Below, piece by piece: positions 1 through 10,735 of a DNA stretch of 64,000 bases. The stretch's first letter is position 1. Each line of letters opens with the position of its first letter. Source of the stretch: Ananas comosus (taxonomy: Eukaryota > Streptophyta > Magnoliopsida > Poales > Bromeliaceae); NCBI RefSeq assembly GCF_001540865.1, contig NC_033633.1:6691145-6755144 (forward strand). The letters are read 5' to 3'. Position numbers and translations under genes: made by a program. Below the pieces are notes generated by a model that was given only the letters and a program-made list of their open reading frames with translations, had not been told where the DNA came from and did no database searches.

Positions 1-353
1 AAGTCAAAAGAGAATTGCGGAATATACAAGGTTTGCACGAGGGCAAACAACAATCACAGTGAAAGCATCGAACTAACTAAACAATTGATATACATGTCAT
101 TTGATCACATTTGCATCAAACACAAGTAGTCTATTACATTCCTTTACATCACGATTTCCTTTAACCAAAATATAATTTACATCATCTTTACATTACATTG
201 TTTTCACCTTACTTTCTCAACATACAAAAGTTGAATACATCAAGAGTAGGGTATGCCTATATAACTCTGGGGTCGCTATCTACGGCGCGACTCCCTTGCC
301 TCGATCCTCCGCCGCCCCGCTCGCGTACGGATCTGCAGGGTTAGTGGTAATGA

Positions 354-370
354 GAACTAGAACGAAGTTC
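354..370 (-). promoter_or_regulatory. Conserved LTR hairpin (family C copy)
   Basis: GAACT and AGTTC arms are followed, on the minus strand, by TCTCA and preceded by CCCACTGGG. This matches the position and flanks of hairpins in the other LTR families here. The stem is short, so this copy on its own is weak evidence. Confidence 0.5.
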
Positions 371-1858
371 CCAGTGGGTTCGGCCGCCGACCACGCCGAT
401 TCGCCCACTAGGTCTAATTCAGGCATATGTATTTCAATAAAGAAGAGTAACAAACGAACTAATGCACTTCTAATACAATGCCTGCAAGAAACAATTCACA
501 GATAGATATTCATATTCAAATATATGATTACTATGCATGCATGTCCTTTTTCGCTTTCCTTTGGCCTTTACCCAATTCAACCTGGGGTGCTCCTGGTTTA
601 CCCCAACTCACTGTCCACATATCCATCTAACGGGGGAGGCACAAGGCACTACCACCCGAAGGATCTTCGCCGGGCACGTCCACCCGTGGTGCATTTCTTC
701 TCCGGAGTACACCGCTCGTGGAGGAGCGACTTCTCACAAGCCGGAATCAATACATGTGAGTATGATCCGATCCTCAATTTTGAGGAGGTATGGCCAACCT
801 GTCACAATTCTCGCTACCTCAATGCCGATGAATGGTTGATACCTATTCATGCACATACTATCACTTGTCCATATCACGGTGGTCCTGATGCCACAATACA
901 CATATGTCACATGGGTTAAACCTTGTTTAACTGTTTACTTATCAGTGTCAATCGAGTCACTAATGTCAATGTCACCCTTATTTACTACGGTCACAGTCAT
1001 TACTTACATTCACATGCATATAGGGTCTTTCACTATCTTTGTTCACATGGATCTATATCATTACAATAATCTTACGCAGATAATTGTCACAACCAACATA
1101 TACTATTCATTACCCTACATGCAAGAATGCTATATATCAACATGCTCAAAAAGGGACATAGATATAGAAAGAGATCCGGTGTTTCCGGATAGCACCTCCC
1201 ACCTTTGCGTGTCACAAGGATGCCACGGTTCTGATTCCACGATTTTAGGACTCGATCGCCGCGAGCTACGACGATCTGTACTATTTCCGCTTGTTCTCTT
1301 AATATCTTCGCGCACGCTCGTCGTATCGCCGAACCGAGCACACCGTTGCGTTCGTAGACCTACTAATTAGGTTAAAATGAGATCAAACCCAAGTTTGAAC
1401 CTTAAAATTACAAAACCCTAAATATAGGTCCTTCACAATATCACCCTCTCCAATCAAGCCCCTAGCTTGAGTAAACATGGAGGAAAACCACAATAAACCT
1501 CTCTAGATGCTTCAACTAGAAGCAAAAACCCAAAACTCAAACTAAAATCACAAGAACTCACCTTTGGAGTCCAAAGCTTCTCTTCAAAGCCTTGCTCTAG
1601 CTTGGTCTTCACCTTGGAGAGCTTCTTCTCCAAGCCTTTCTCCCCCAAAACCCCCTTGGTCCAAGCCCTAGAGAGAGAGGGAGAGAGAGAGAAGAGGTTT
1701 TTAGAGAGAGAGAGGGAAAGGTTTATGTTGAGGTGTGAGGAAATGAGAGCTAACCCTAACCCTTAGCTCTATACAACAATCTCATGCAACATTTGCAGTT
1801 AAACCCCTCTCAATTTCATATTTGCAAACAGCCCTCACTGGGCACTTTCGGGCTCGGG

Positions 1859-2073
1859 GACCGGTCTCTCCCCTCCATGGACCGGTTCCCGAGAGCTACC
1901 CTGCAACCTACGCAAAAGGGGACCGGTCTCCCCCTGATGAAACCGGTCTCTGGGGACCGGTCTCTCACCTAGGGACCGGTTCCCGAGAGCTCAGTTTCCA
2001 GGACTTAGCCGATTTTTCCTTCTGCTCGATTTACCAACGTTCGGGAACTGGTCTCTCACCCAAGGGACCGGTC
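1859..2073 (-). promoter_or_regulatory. GACCGGTC palindrome cluster in LTR C
   Basis: Eight copies of an 8-base palindrome or one-base variants occur at 1859, 1880, 1921, 1941, 1955, 1974, 2046 (variant) and 2066. On the element's strand they lie about 85 bases or more upstream of a TATA-like box at 1768-1774. The enhancer role is inferred from position only. Two more copies survive in the related LTR piece at 62660 and 62680. Confidence 0.6.
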
Positions 2074-2247
2074 CCCAAGAGCAAAAATTTTGGAAATTGT
2101 CCAGAATTGCAGTTTCACTCTCTCGGGTCCCTTTATATTTCATATATAGACTCCAATTCACTTTTAGCCTATAGTAACTCATTCCTTTCCGCGTTCCGCT
2201 CATTTTGACGGAACTCGGCACGACTCACGGGGAAGTGATATGTTACA

Positions 2248-3773
2248 AACATACCCGTTGAATCGCTGTCGGGTGAGGAGAACCAACATACCCGTAGTTA
2301 TGATTCACTTGCGCTCATCCGCAAGTCTCAACCGCTGCACTCGCAGCCATCAATACTAGGGATTCCGGAATCCACTTTTCTTGTCTCAAGGGTTAAGCAT
2401 GAACCCTATATTGTCGACCTTTCTAGGTCCAAGCCATTCATATCCTAGTGGTCCTTCTACCACTATAATCCACAACCTAGGTTTAACCACACTAGGTTCC
2501 ATATTACCATATCTCATAACCTAGGTACAACCACGCTAGGTTCAATGTCATTCTCACTTAGATTTACTTGACTCTAGGTTCAATTCTCTACCTATGTTCA
2601 ATGACACTAGATTCGATGACACACATGTTACTTGTTTTCCTAGTTGTCCACACCTAGGAATCATGATTTACATGCCACAATTGTCGACTTCTCTACTCAT
2701 CCTAGTGTTCATCGACCCATATTTACTATCCACATCTAGGCATTCATATCTACATATCCTATATGTCCACATGCCTATGTTTTCATCATTCAATGGTAGT
2801 CCAAAACATAGCATCTATCTCATGCATTCATAATTGCAATTATACTACCATTACATGCATCAACCATAAACCATACTTTACACTTTGGCATGGAAGTGAC
2901 CTAATCACTTCGGTGAAGCACAACCCACCTAGCAATACTTTTCGATTGCTTGTCGACACTTGCAATCGGGCTCCTGCGGCACACGTTGATCGGTTCGGCT
3001 CGAACTCGAAATCGATCACCAAACTCTCACCGATTTCCAACCTAGAGTTGTCAGGGGCTTTCCTCTAACCTTCAATTTAAGAATTAGGAGATCAATTAGG
3101 TTAAAAACCCTTAAACCTCAAAACCCCTAATTTCCAAACCTTAGTTTTCTCATATACTCCAAACATCCCAAAAACTCATGGAGTAACACACTTAGAATAA
3201 CCCAGGGATCTCTAGAATACCATTCATAAAGGATTTAACCAAAATCCCAAACTCTTACCCAATTGCGAACCTCGAGTTGGAAGCACGCCGCACGATCAAG
3301 CGCTCGAGGGCTCGATCCACCACTCTCTACGCGTTCCCAAGCTCCTTCTCTACCAAAACCCCAAGTTTGGGAGAGAGATCTAGAGAGGGAAAGAGAGAAT
3401 GCTAGAGAGAGAAAGGAGAGCTTCTCTCTCTCACTCAAGTGTGTGTAGGTGTGTGTGGGCTGAGAAAGAAGAAAAAAAGGGAGAATGTCCCTTTATACAA
3501 AGCCCCACAACACAATTTACCAAAATGCCATCCACCTGGGCTACCCGCGTGCACGGGGTTCGGACCTTGGCTCTAAGGTCCGGACCCCGAGAGCAATTCC
3601 AGCTCGAAACGGCTTGGAAATCTCCCAGCTTGCTCTCCAAGGTCGAAACACCTCATCCAAGGTATTTCGAAACACTCTGAATAATTAATGGACCTCGCCA
3701 TTTCGTCTACTACCATACTTCGGTCAATTCGACTGAAGTTCGGTTCGCCCTACCGAAGTTTCGATATGTTACA
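2248..3773 (-). mobile_element. Partial LTR, E-like, minus strand
   Basis: The right end (3773) reads TGTAACATATCG on the minus strand, the usual start of these LTRs. GGTCCGGACC-type palindromes lie at 3556-3586, a TATA-like GTATAAA at 3492-3498, and a GA-rich leader at 3360-3440. These resemble the E-like LTR at 16374-18457. The left end abuts the family C LTR at 2247/2248, so the rest was probably displaced by that insertion or lost. No coding gene is supported. Confidence 0.6.
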
Positions 3774-4071
3774 CTACCAGTGTCACTATTCAATTCGACA
3801 CCATCACTGAGGATATCCTGGCTATTATCATACCCTAGCTAGCCACCGAATTAGTTGGGCCACTTCGACGAACTTCCAGCATAAAGCTATCCCGGCTCCC
3901 AACAATCCTATGATCCTTCAACTTTGTGAGTTATGATAGCCCAAGAATCTAATAGATAAAAGCACACACAGAGGAGGGTGAATAGGGGGAAACAATAAAA
4001 ACAACCAACTTGATGCGATAAAAATAATTGCGAAAAAATAAAGCTAACATATCGAGATTTTACATGGGAAA
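3774..4071. other. Non-coding flank of the full-length element
   Basis: No ORF or RNA gene is visible. Joined across the 4072-15706 insertion to 15712 onward, the text resembles the non-coding end of another plant retroelement, but I cannot assign it. Bases 4067-4071 (GGAAA) are the left copy of the TSD. Confidence 0.4.
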
Positions 4072-4267
4072 TGTAACACACTGGATCTTTGCAAATTGCG
4101 AGGTTCGAGTGATTGGATGTGTCCTGAGCTTTTCCAGACCTTCTGGTGGGTCGTTGACAGTGTTCCGACCTATGGTTCGAATCCCGAGAAGTGAGGTTTA
4201 AAGCTTAGCACCAAAACCCGAAAAATCGAATTTTTGGTTAGCTCTCGGGTAGCCTTCATTGGGTTGT

Positions 4268-4425
4268 GTACCGGTACAGGGTTGATGGCTGTACCAGTAC
4301 AGGGTTGATGGTTGTACCGGTACGGGATTGTTTACCGGTACACACGCAGCTTCCCAGCCAACCCGAGGCTCGGGTTTGGCATTTTCGTGGGATGTGTACC
4401 GGTACGTGGGCCCGTGTACCGGTAC
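4268..4425 (+). promoter_or_regulatory. GTACCGGTAC palindrome cluster, 5' LTR
   Basis: Six copies of a 10-base palindrome, some with one change, occur at 4268, 4291 (CCAG variant), 4314, 4332 (TTACCGGTAC), 4396 and 4416. The last ends 58 bases before TATAATA at 4484. The 3' LTR carries the same cluster with different point changes. Position suggests transcription-factor binding sites in U3; no known factor is claimed. Confidence 0.65.
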
Positions 4426-4483
4426 GCAGTGACAGATTTTGAATGGTCAAAACTGCAGGGGTGTTTTTGCATTGTGGCTTCCC

Positions 4484-4490
4484 TATAATA
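4484..4490 (+). promoter_or_regulatory. TATA-like box of LTR A
   Basis: TATAATA sits 58 bases after the palindrome cluster and before a purine-rich leader (AGAGAGAAGG near 4530). The same box is at 13466-13472 in the 3' LTR. It is the best candidate for the start of element transcription. Confidence 0.55.
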
Positions 4491-4937
4491 GCACCCACGC
4501 CCCTAGGGGTGCTCTTTGAGCTTGCCACAGCAGAGAGAAGGTAAGGGGAGCTCCTCCATGCTTTTCTTTGATTTTGATCTCATTTTTAGCTTGGAATTAA
4601 TGGTTTAATCTCTCTATTTCCTTTTGGTGCAATTCCACCATGATTGAAGCTTGGAGCTTTGATTTGGAGCTTTGTTGAGGGGAGATCTTGGCACTTAGAG
4701 AGTTTAGAGTTTGGATTGAAGCTTTTAAGAGGCAATCTACTTATTCTCTCCCTCTAGATTGGATTTTTATTGATGGTTTTGAGATGAAATCCTAAAATAG
4801 AGACTTAGGGTTTATTTTGGACATTTTAAACCTAGGGCTTTTGGAGCTTGATTACTTGGATTAGAACCTTCCTTTGGGTTAGATTGGAAGGATTCTAACT
4901 TTCTTTTGGAGCTTGTGAGAGTTTTTCTACTCCCTAG

Positions 4938-6342
4938 GTGAGTTTTTAGCCCTTTTGCCTTGATGGTTAATGTTTGATCTTATAGTTGATCGTAATGCCC
5001 GTGTATCTCTTCGCTCATTACTTTTAGGGTATTTTGAGACTCGTGGACAACTCCGTTCGGCGAAACGAAGGACTACGCGACGGTTCGGTGGGTTTGACCT
5101 AGCCACACAATGAGAAAATCTTATTTGTGATGTTTTGAGTATCGTTAAATGAAAAAACATGCATAATCATGTTAGATATATTTATTATGAATTTTAGAAT
5201 GCTTAACATGCATATGTTATGTATAGTAAATATTTGGACCTCTATGTGGTAGAGTGCATGCATGTGAGATATAGCATTCTAGTTGAGACTTGGAACCATG
5301 ATTCCTATTATGAAAATGAACATTGCTTTCATGCATTTAACCTTTATGCCCAATTGTGATATTAGAGACTTTGGAAGCCTAGAGAGGCTTGGGGACTTAG
5401 ACTATTTGAGAATTTGGGCCAATGTCATAAAGAGGCATTGGGCTCCGACCATAGTGAGCAATGGTATTAATGTCTTAAATGGGAACATAGAACATGATTT
5501 GGACTTGATTAGTTGTGGTGCTTAAGTGTCATAATGAGGCACTAAGCAAGTGAGTGTAGGGATATCACATTGTGACATAAACCTAGACCGTTGGGTTACT
5601 AGTAGCTATTGTCATGTTTGAGACATGAGGGTTGGATACTTGAGCCTTGACTACGCTTGCTTGCCATTTGTGCTCATTCGCACATGCTTGTGAGGGTCGC
5701 TCCCTACAAGACGGCACTCCGGAGTTAGCTTACGCGACCTATGTTCGCTCGTGCGGTATTGAGAAGCCTACGGGGTGGAGTGGGACAGACACATTCCAAG
5801 AGTAGGGATGTTGGGCTACCACAGGCACTTAGGCGGCACAAGCTAGACTACCTTGGGTAGGTCCTTAATTGGAAATGAAAATCAACACGGGGTTGAGTGT
5901 GTTATAATCACTACTAGATAGAGAGTAGTAGTTGGATTACTTGGACTTACTTCTAGTATAGTGTTGGACATTTGAGTATACATTCATACATGTAGTATGC
6001 TAGGAGATCTTGCTTGTTGCATTCATATATACATTGTTGCCATGATAAAGCATGATCTTCATAACTTCATAAAGTAAACCGTGACATTTACTTGTGGCCA
6101 TGTAGAGACATATTATTTATAACAAAGTAAAGGTGCATCATTTTAACACCATGTTTAATTGCAATGTAGTATCTTAACATTTTAATTATGCTTTCATAAA
6201 TGCAATTTATTCATTACTATTGCTTTTTTTGGCTTACCCTTTTCTTTTGGGGCCTAGTGGTGCATTGAGCTGAGGTCAGTAATTGTCCACTGGGAACTAT
6301 AAATTATAGTTCTTACGCCCTCTGTTTTATGTTTTCTTTCAG
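4938..6342 (+). other. Candidate intron inside LTR A
   Basis: A strong plant-type donor, CTAG|GTGAGTTTTT, lies about 450 bases after the TATA-like box. A strong acceptor, GTTTTCTTTCAG|AG, ends at 6342. The span is 1,405 bases here and also 1,405 bases in the 3' LTR (13919-15323). Similar donor and acceptor sites occur in LTR A' (57703-58942). Splicing itself is inferred. Confidence 0.4.
6294..6312 (+). promoter_or_regulatory. Conserved LTR hairpin, GAACTATAA arms
   Basis: The inverted repeat GAACTATAA / TTATAGTTC has nine perfect pairs around one central base. CCACTGG comes before it and CTTACGCC after it, and a pyrimidine tract with CAG follows within 30 bases. Equivalent hairpins with other stem sequences occur at the same place in families A', B, C, D and E. 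Confidence 0.65.
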
Positions 6343-6733
6343 AGCCTTCCACGCCGGAAGAGGCTAGGGACCGTGGGAAGGGCGTTGCTTCGATCTAGCT
6401 CTTCTGCGAGTGACGAGCTGATAGGTGGTCTACCTCTCGATGTTTTTATTTTGGAGAGATTGAGAGCTGTACCAGTGTATTAGAGACCACCCTTTTGTGT
6501 ACTTTTTGGACGGATATTGTATAACTTTATGTTTCACTCTTATTGCTTTATATTTTCCTTTTTACCTTGTTGTAGATGATGGATCTATTTGTGCTCTGAT
6601 ATCTCTAGATGTTGTTTATCTTTAGTTTTATTTTCCGCTGTTGATGTAGACGCCTTATATGTGTTGACATATGGCGGGTCTGGGCACGCTACCGGGAGGG
6701 CCTCTGCCGGTCCCGGGGCGTGACAGATTAGTT

Positions 6734-6745
6734 TGGTATCGGAGC
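6734..6745 (+). promoter_or_regulatory. Primer binding site (tRNA-Met type)
   Basis: TGGTATCGGAGC lies 8 bases after the 5' LTR and matches the common plant site TGGTATCAGAGC with one change. It would prime minus-strand DNA synthesis with initiator tRNA-Met. The unchanged site is seen in the TRIM at 43758, and on the minus strand at 61204. Confidence 0.85.
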
Positions 6746-7068
6746 CTAGGGTTGAGTCTTAGAGGACCTAGCAAATCTTAGGCCGGTTGGACTATAGGAA
6801 ATAGGCTCGTGAGAGACGATGTCTAATTGAATTGTTAGCGAAAGTATTTCGATTGGGTTTAATGATAACTCTAAAAAGTTACAGTTCGATCAGAGTGTAT
6901 GGCTTCTAACTTCGCGGAGGGTTACGTTGGCGGCCGACAACGTAACATCGGGAGTTAGTAGTGAAGGACACTTCCTTACTTTCGCATGATTTGGGTACTT
7001 ATTTATTTGAGCGGGGTTGCGATAGCGTGGGTTTTACTAATTTGCGCTTTTATGATATTGTAGTGACA

Positions 7069-8496
7069 ATGCCGACGATTCGCTCGAAGTCTATCGGAGC
7101 GGACAATGCGGCGAACTTTGAGAAGGTGGAGACCTCCACTACCTCCGGATCCGGCGAGGTCTGTGAGTTGAGGAGCCAGCTGGCGGCCCTCACTCACTTA
7201 GTCGCGCAGCAGGCAACGGCAGCACGGCAGTAGGTGGATGCGGCGCGCCGGCAGGAGGCGCGAATGGAGCGACTGGAGGATTTGCTTAGGCAGCAGGCGG
7301 TTGCCAGGGAGGCACAGGTGTCCACACCCCCACCAGCACTGGCAGTGATTACGACACCGAGGGCGCCATCTCCAGGGCCCGGTACTCCGAGGACATCACC
7401 GGATATTGCGCCTCGGGGAGAGGAGTTCGTGGCACCACCGGCGTGAGCATCTGTAGTGGGGGCGGTTTTCCTCGTGATGGTTCAGGGAGCCGAGTGAGAT
7501 CGGCTCATGGAGTGCCTTAGTGAGTTCAGGCGATACAGTCCACGGACCTTTGACGGAGAGAACATGGACCATTGGATAGTGGAGAAGTGGCTTATGCATA
7601 TGGAGAAGCTATTTCGAGATACCTTTGTAGAGGAGAGGGACAGAGTGTGGCTCGCCACACACTTCTTGGACGGCGAGGCCTACCGTTGGTGGTTGGATAT
7701 CCTAGACAACCCCAACACAGACTTGGCAGTGATCTCTTGGGCGAGGTTCAAGGAGCTGCTTCTGGCGCACTACTTCCCTACCAGCGCCAAGAGGAAGATG
7801 GAGCAGGAGTTGCGCAGCTTGCGCCAGGAGGAGTGGTCTGTGGCCGAGTACGAGAGGGAGTTTTCTCGGCTACTCCACTGTGTACCATTTGTGGTGCGGG
7901 ATGACGAGGATAAGGCCCGCATTTTTTAGCGTGGATTGCGGCCTTCGATCTTTCGGTTGGTGCAGTCCTCCAACCTCCAAACCTACCGGGAGGTTGTGGA
8001 CCGTGCACTCATTGTGGAGGCTGGAGCGGTAGACCTTCAGGAGCGACTCGAGGCCCTAGACAAGGGCAAGGGCAAGAGGACAGCGGCTGAAGGTGCGAGT
8101 CAGACGTACTCACGGAGGCCGCCGAGGCATCTGAGGAGTCGGAGCCAGTCGCGAGGACATAGCCAGTCTACCCAGCGAGGACGTGGCCAGTCTACCCAGC
8201 GAGGAGGACCTGATCGACGCCAGGCCCCGCGGTGCGTGACCTGTGGTGGCCTACATTTCCCACGATAGTGCACGCGCAGTCGGGGCAGGTGCTTTCTGTG
8301 TGGCCAGGAGGGCCACTTTCAGTCGGACTGCCCGAGGGGTTCAGCGCCAGCGCCATTATCGGCGTCAGCATCAGCTTCATCGGGTCCCAGCCAGGGGACA
8401 CTTCCTGCACCTCACCAGGCCGGGCGGCCACCTGTCCAGCGGCAGATGGATGGTTCACGACAGGCCCCGAGCGGGCGCATGTACGCTGCCCAGACT
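7069..8496 (+). pseudogene. gag: gag of the Tekay-like element, broken
   Basis: Gag forms the particle that packages element RNA. The start is ATG 7069 (MPTIRSK...), matching the start of the minus-strand relative at 60882. A short coiled-coil-like, Gln/Arg-rich stretch comes first. The retrotransposon gag core follows at 7507-7929 (FRRYSPRTFDGE, then YRWWLDIL). An Arg/Ser-rich basic region comes next (about 8090-8230), and then a zinc knuckle CFLCGQEGHFQSDC (8288-8330, C-x2-C-x4-H-x4-C). Stops interrupt the frame at 7231, 7444, 7497, 7927 and 8266. At 7231 comparison with the relative at 60700 shows CAG changed to TAG. Confidence 0.88.
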
Positions 8497-8881
8497 GAGG
8501 AAGCGGCTGTAGCCAAGAATGTGGTCGCAGGTATCATTTTACTTTATGGTATTCGAGTACGAGCATTGTTTGATACCGGTGCATCGCATTCATTCATAGA
8601 CCGGCTGTTTGCCGAGTTGCATGGCATCCCTTTGACATCTTTGTTGCATCCTGGACGAGTTGTTGTACCCGATCACACTTTAGATATTCGGGAGTTCTGC
8701 CCCAGTTGCCCTGTTCGGTTTGGAGATTGGATTATGCCCGTAGACCTCTTAGCTTTGCATAAACTCGGAGAGTTTGATGTTGTCTTGGATATGGACTAGT
8801 TGACTAAGTACTACGCCACTATCGATTGCAAGGATCGAACTGTGACATTTAGAGAGCCGGGGCAGGCGGAGGTTGTGTACT
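8446..8881 (+). pseudogene. pol: Aspartic protease domain of pol
   Basis: This domain would cut the Gag-Pol polyprotein. The catalytic loop reads LFDTGASHSF (about 8564-8595), the standard D-T/S-G active site of retrotransposon proteases, used as a homodimer. The open stretch runs to a TAG at 8797 where a Trp codon is expected (DMD*L). A second stop lies at 8881. The protease is fused in order after the gag zinc knuckle. Confidence 0.87.
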
Positions 8882-9181
8882 GAGGATGCCAGAGTTCGCT
8901 ATTTGCGATGACGGTTAGCTCCTCTCGAGCTAGGCAGTTGATTAGTAGAGGCTGTGTGGCCTACTTGGCTACTGTTGTGTTGAGGGGTGATGATGATGCC
9001 CCCAGGATAGAGGATATCCCCGTAGTGCGGGAGTTTGGAGATGTGTTTCCAGCAGAGCTTCCAGGCATGCCACCTGATAGGGAGATTGAGTTTGTGGTAG
9101 ATCTCGTTCCCGGGACTAACTCCAATCTCAAAGGCACCCTATAGGATGGCACCAGCAGAACTGAGAGAGCTGAAGGCATAG

Positions 9182-10735
9182 TTGCAGGATCTTTTGGATA
9201 AGGGTTTTGTGCAACCGAGTGTGTCACCTTGGGGAGCACCGGTTCTATTTGTTAAGAAAAAGGATGGATCACTTCACTTGTGCGTGGACTATCGTGAACT
9301 TAATAAAGTCACGATTAAGAATAAGTATCCATTGCCGAGGATCGACAATCTATTTGATCAGTTACAGGGATCCAGTATGTATTCCAAGATCGACCTGCAG
9401 TCGGGATATCACGAGCTAAAGATCAAGCCTGAGGATGTGTCAAAGACGGCTTTTAGAACACTGTATGGACATTATGAGTTTACTGTGATGCCGTTCGGGC
9501 TTACTAATGCCCCGGCAGCTTTTATGGATCTTATGAACCGTGTGTTTAAGCCTTATCTAGACAAGTTCGTTGTGGTATTCATCGACGACTTCTTAGTGTA
9601 TTCCCGGAGTGATGCGGATCACGAGGAGCATTTAAGGCTTGTACTTCAAGTGCTTCGAGAAAAGAAGCTCTATGCCAAGCTGAAAAAGTGTGAATTTTGG
9701 CTTAGAGAGGTGGCGTTTTTGGGCCATGTGATTTCAGGATCAGGCATAGCCGTGGACCTGAGAAAGATTGAAGCTATCAAGGATTGGTCAAGGCCGACGA
9801 GTGTCACGGAGATTCGGAGCTTTCTTGGTTTGGCCGGCTACTACCGACGGTTTGTTGAGGGATTTGCGAGGCTATCTACTCCCCTCACGAGGCTAACGCA
9901 TAAGGGCACTAAGTTCATTTGGAATGATGCGTGTGAAAGGAGCTTCCAAGAGTTGAAGCAGAGGCTGACTACCGCCCCGATCCTAACCTTGCCAGTTACT
10001 GGAGCAGGGTATGTGATTTATAGCGATGCTTCCTTTAATGGATTGGGATGTGTTTTGATGCAGGACGGGAAGGTGATCGCGTATACTTCTCGCCAACTAA
10101 AGGATTATGAAAGGAACTATTCTACTCACGACTTGGAATTGGCGGCCGTGGTCTTTGCATTAAAGCTATGGCGCCACTACTTGTACGGCGAGCGATGTGA
10201 AGTGTATACGGATCACAAAAGCTTAAAGTATTTATTCACTCAGAAGGAGTTGAACTTGAGGCAGCGCAGATGGTTGGAGCTACTCAAGGATTATGACTTG
10301 ACTATTCTTTACCACCCAGACAAGGCTAATGTGGTGGCAGATGCGCTAAGTAGGAAATCGACGAAAAACTTAGCAATGCTTGTGGTTACTCAACCGCAGT
10401 TGATCGAGCTGATGAAGCGATTGGAGTTGGAGGTGGTGGCTCCTGATACACCTTTGAGACTGATGACTTTGGTGGTGCAACCTACACTTGTGAAAAGGAT
10501 TAAAGAAAAGCAAGTCTCCGACGTGGAGTTGCAAAGGATTCGAGCTAAAATGATGAATGGTTGCACCAGTGACTTCTCTGTGGAGGGTGTGGGATTAATG
10601 TGTTTCCGCGGACGAATTTGTGTACCGGCGGATCTGGACATTAAAGAAGAAATTCTTCAAGAGGCACACCGAGCACCGTATGCTATACATCCGGGAGGCA
10701 CCAAGATGTATAAGGACTTAAAGTTGCTTTATTGA
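9182..10735 (+). pseudogene. pol: Reverse transcriptase and RNase H of pol
   Basis: The longest open stretch in the element has 517 codons with no stop. The RT part shows [11 protein letters not shown], then [21 protein letters not shown], and the catalytic FIDDFLVYS (about 9580-9606). The RNase H part begins [11 protein letters not shown] (about 10018), continues through [13 protein letters not shown] and TDHKSLKYL, and ends near ADALSRK (about 10360). The integrase zinc finger begins at the end ([11 protein letters not shown]). It ends at TGA 10733-10735 where the family has Trp (LLYWWPG). The chosen left limit is the ATG after a TAG at 9179; the true RT domain starts further left, in the decayed stretch 8908-9181. 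Confidence 0.93.

Larger units (their letters stand above)
1..2247 (-). mobile_element. LTR of family C, cut by the window edge
   Basis: On the minus strand this reads as an LTR that starts with TGTAACATATC at 2247 and runs left past the window edge, so its CA end is not visible. It is similar in order and content to 55980-56482 (its left part) and 62660-63027 (its right part). Landmarks on the minus strand are a cluster of GACCGGTC palindromes (1859-2073), a TATA-like GTATAGA (1768-1774), a GA-rich leader (about 1640-1720) and a GAACT/AGTTC hairpin (354-370). The ORFs inside it are low-complexity and have no recognisable domain. No gag-pol lies beside it, so solo LTR or element end cannot be decided. 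Confidence 0.75.
4072..6725 (+). repeat. 5' LTR, family A (2,654 bp)
   Basis: It starts TGTAACACAC and ends GGGGCGTGACA, and matches 13054-15706 almost base for base along its length. In the first 240 bases I count twelve differences from the 3' LTR, ten of them transitions, so the insertion is not recent. Functional landmarks are a palindrome cluster at 4268-4425, TATAATA at 4484-4490, a donor-like CTAG|GTGAGT at 4938, a hairpin at 6294-6312 and an acceptor-like CTTTCAG ending at 6342. Confidence 0.95.

Noticed and set aside
524..1370. ORFs of 130-173 codons near the window start
   Set aside because: They lie inside an LTR, have no domain, and the frame is not kept in the related LTR piece at 55980.
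1784..2208. Overlapping ORFs with repeated Gly-Pro-Val and Thr-Gly text
   Set aside because: They are produced by the GACCGGTC palindrome cluster read in frame. The same holds for the ORFs at 4256-4528, 12076-12450 and 13238-13510 over GTACCGGTAC clusters.
4268..4425. Spaced short palindromes as a CRISPR-like array
   Set aside because: Repeats are 10 bases with irregular spacing, lie in an LTR, and the DNA is plant.
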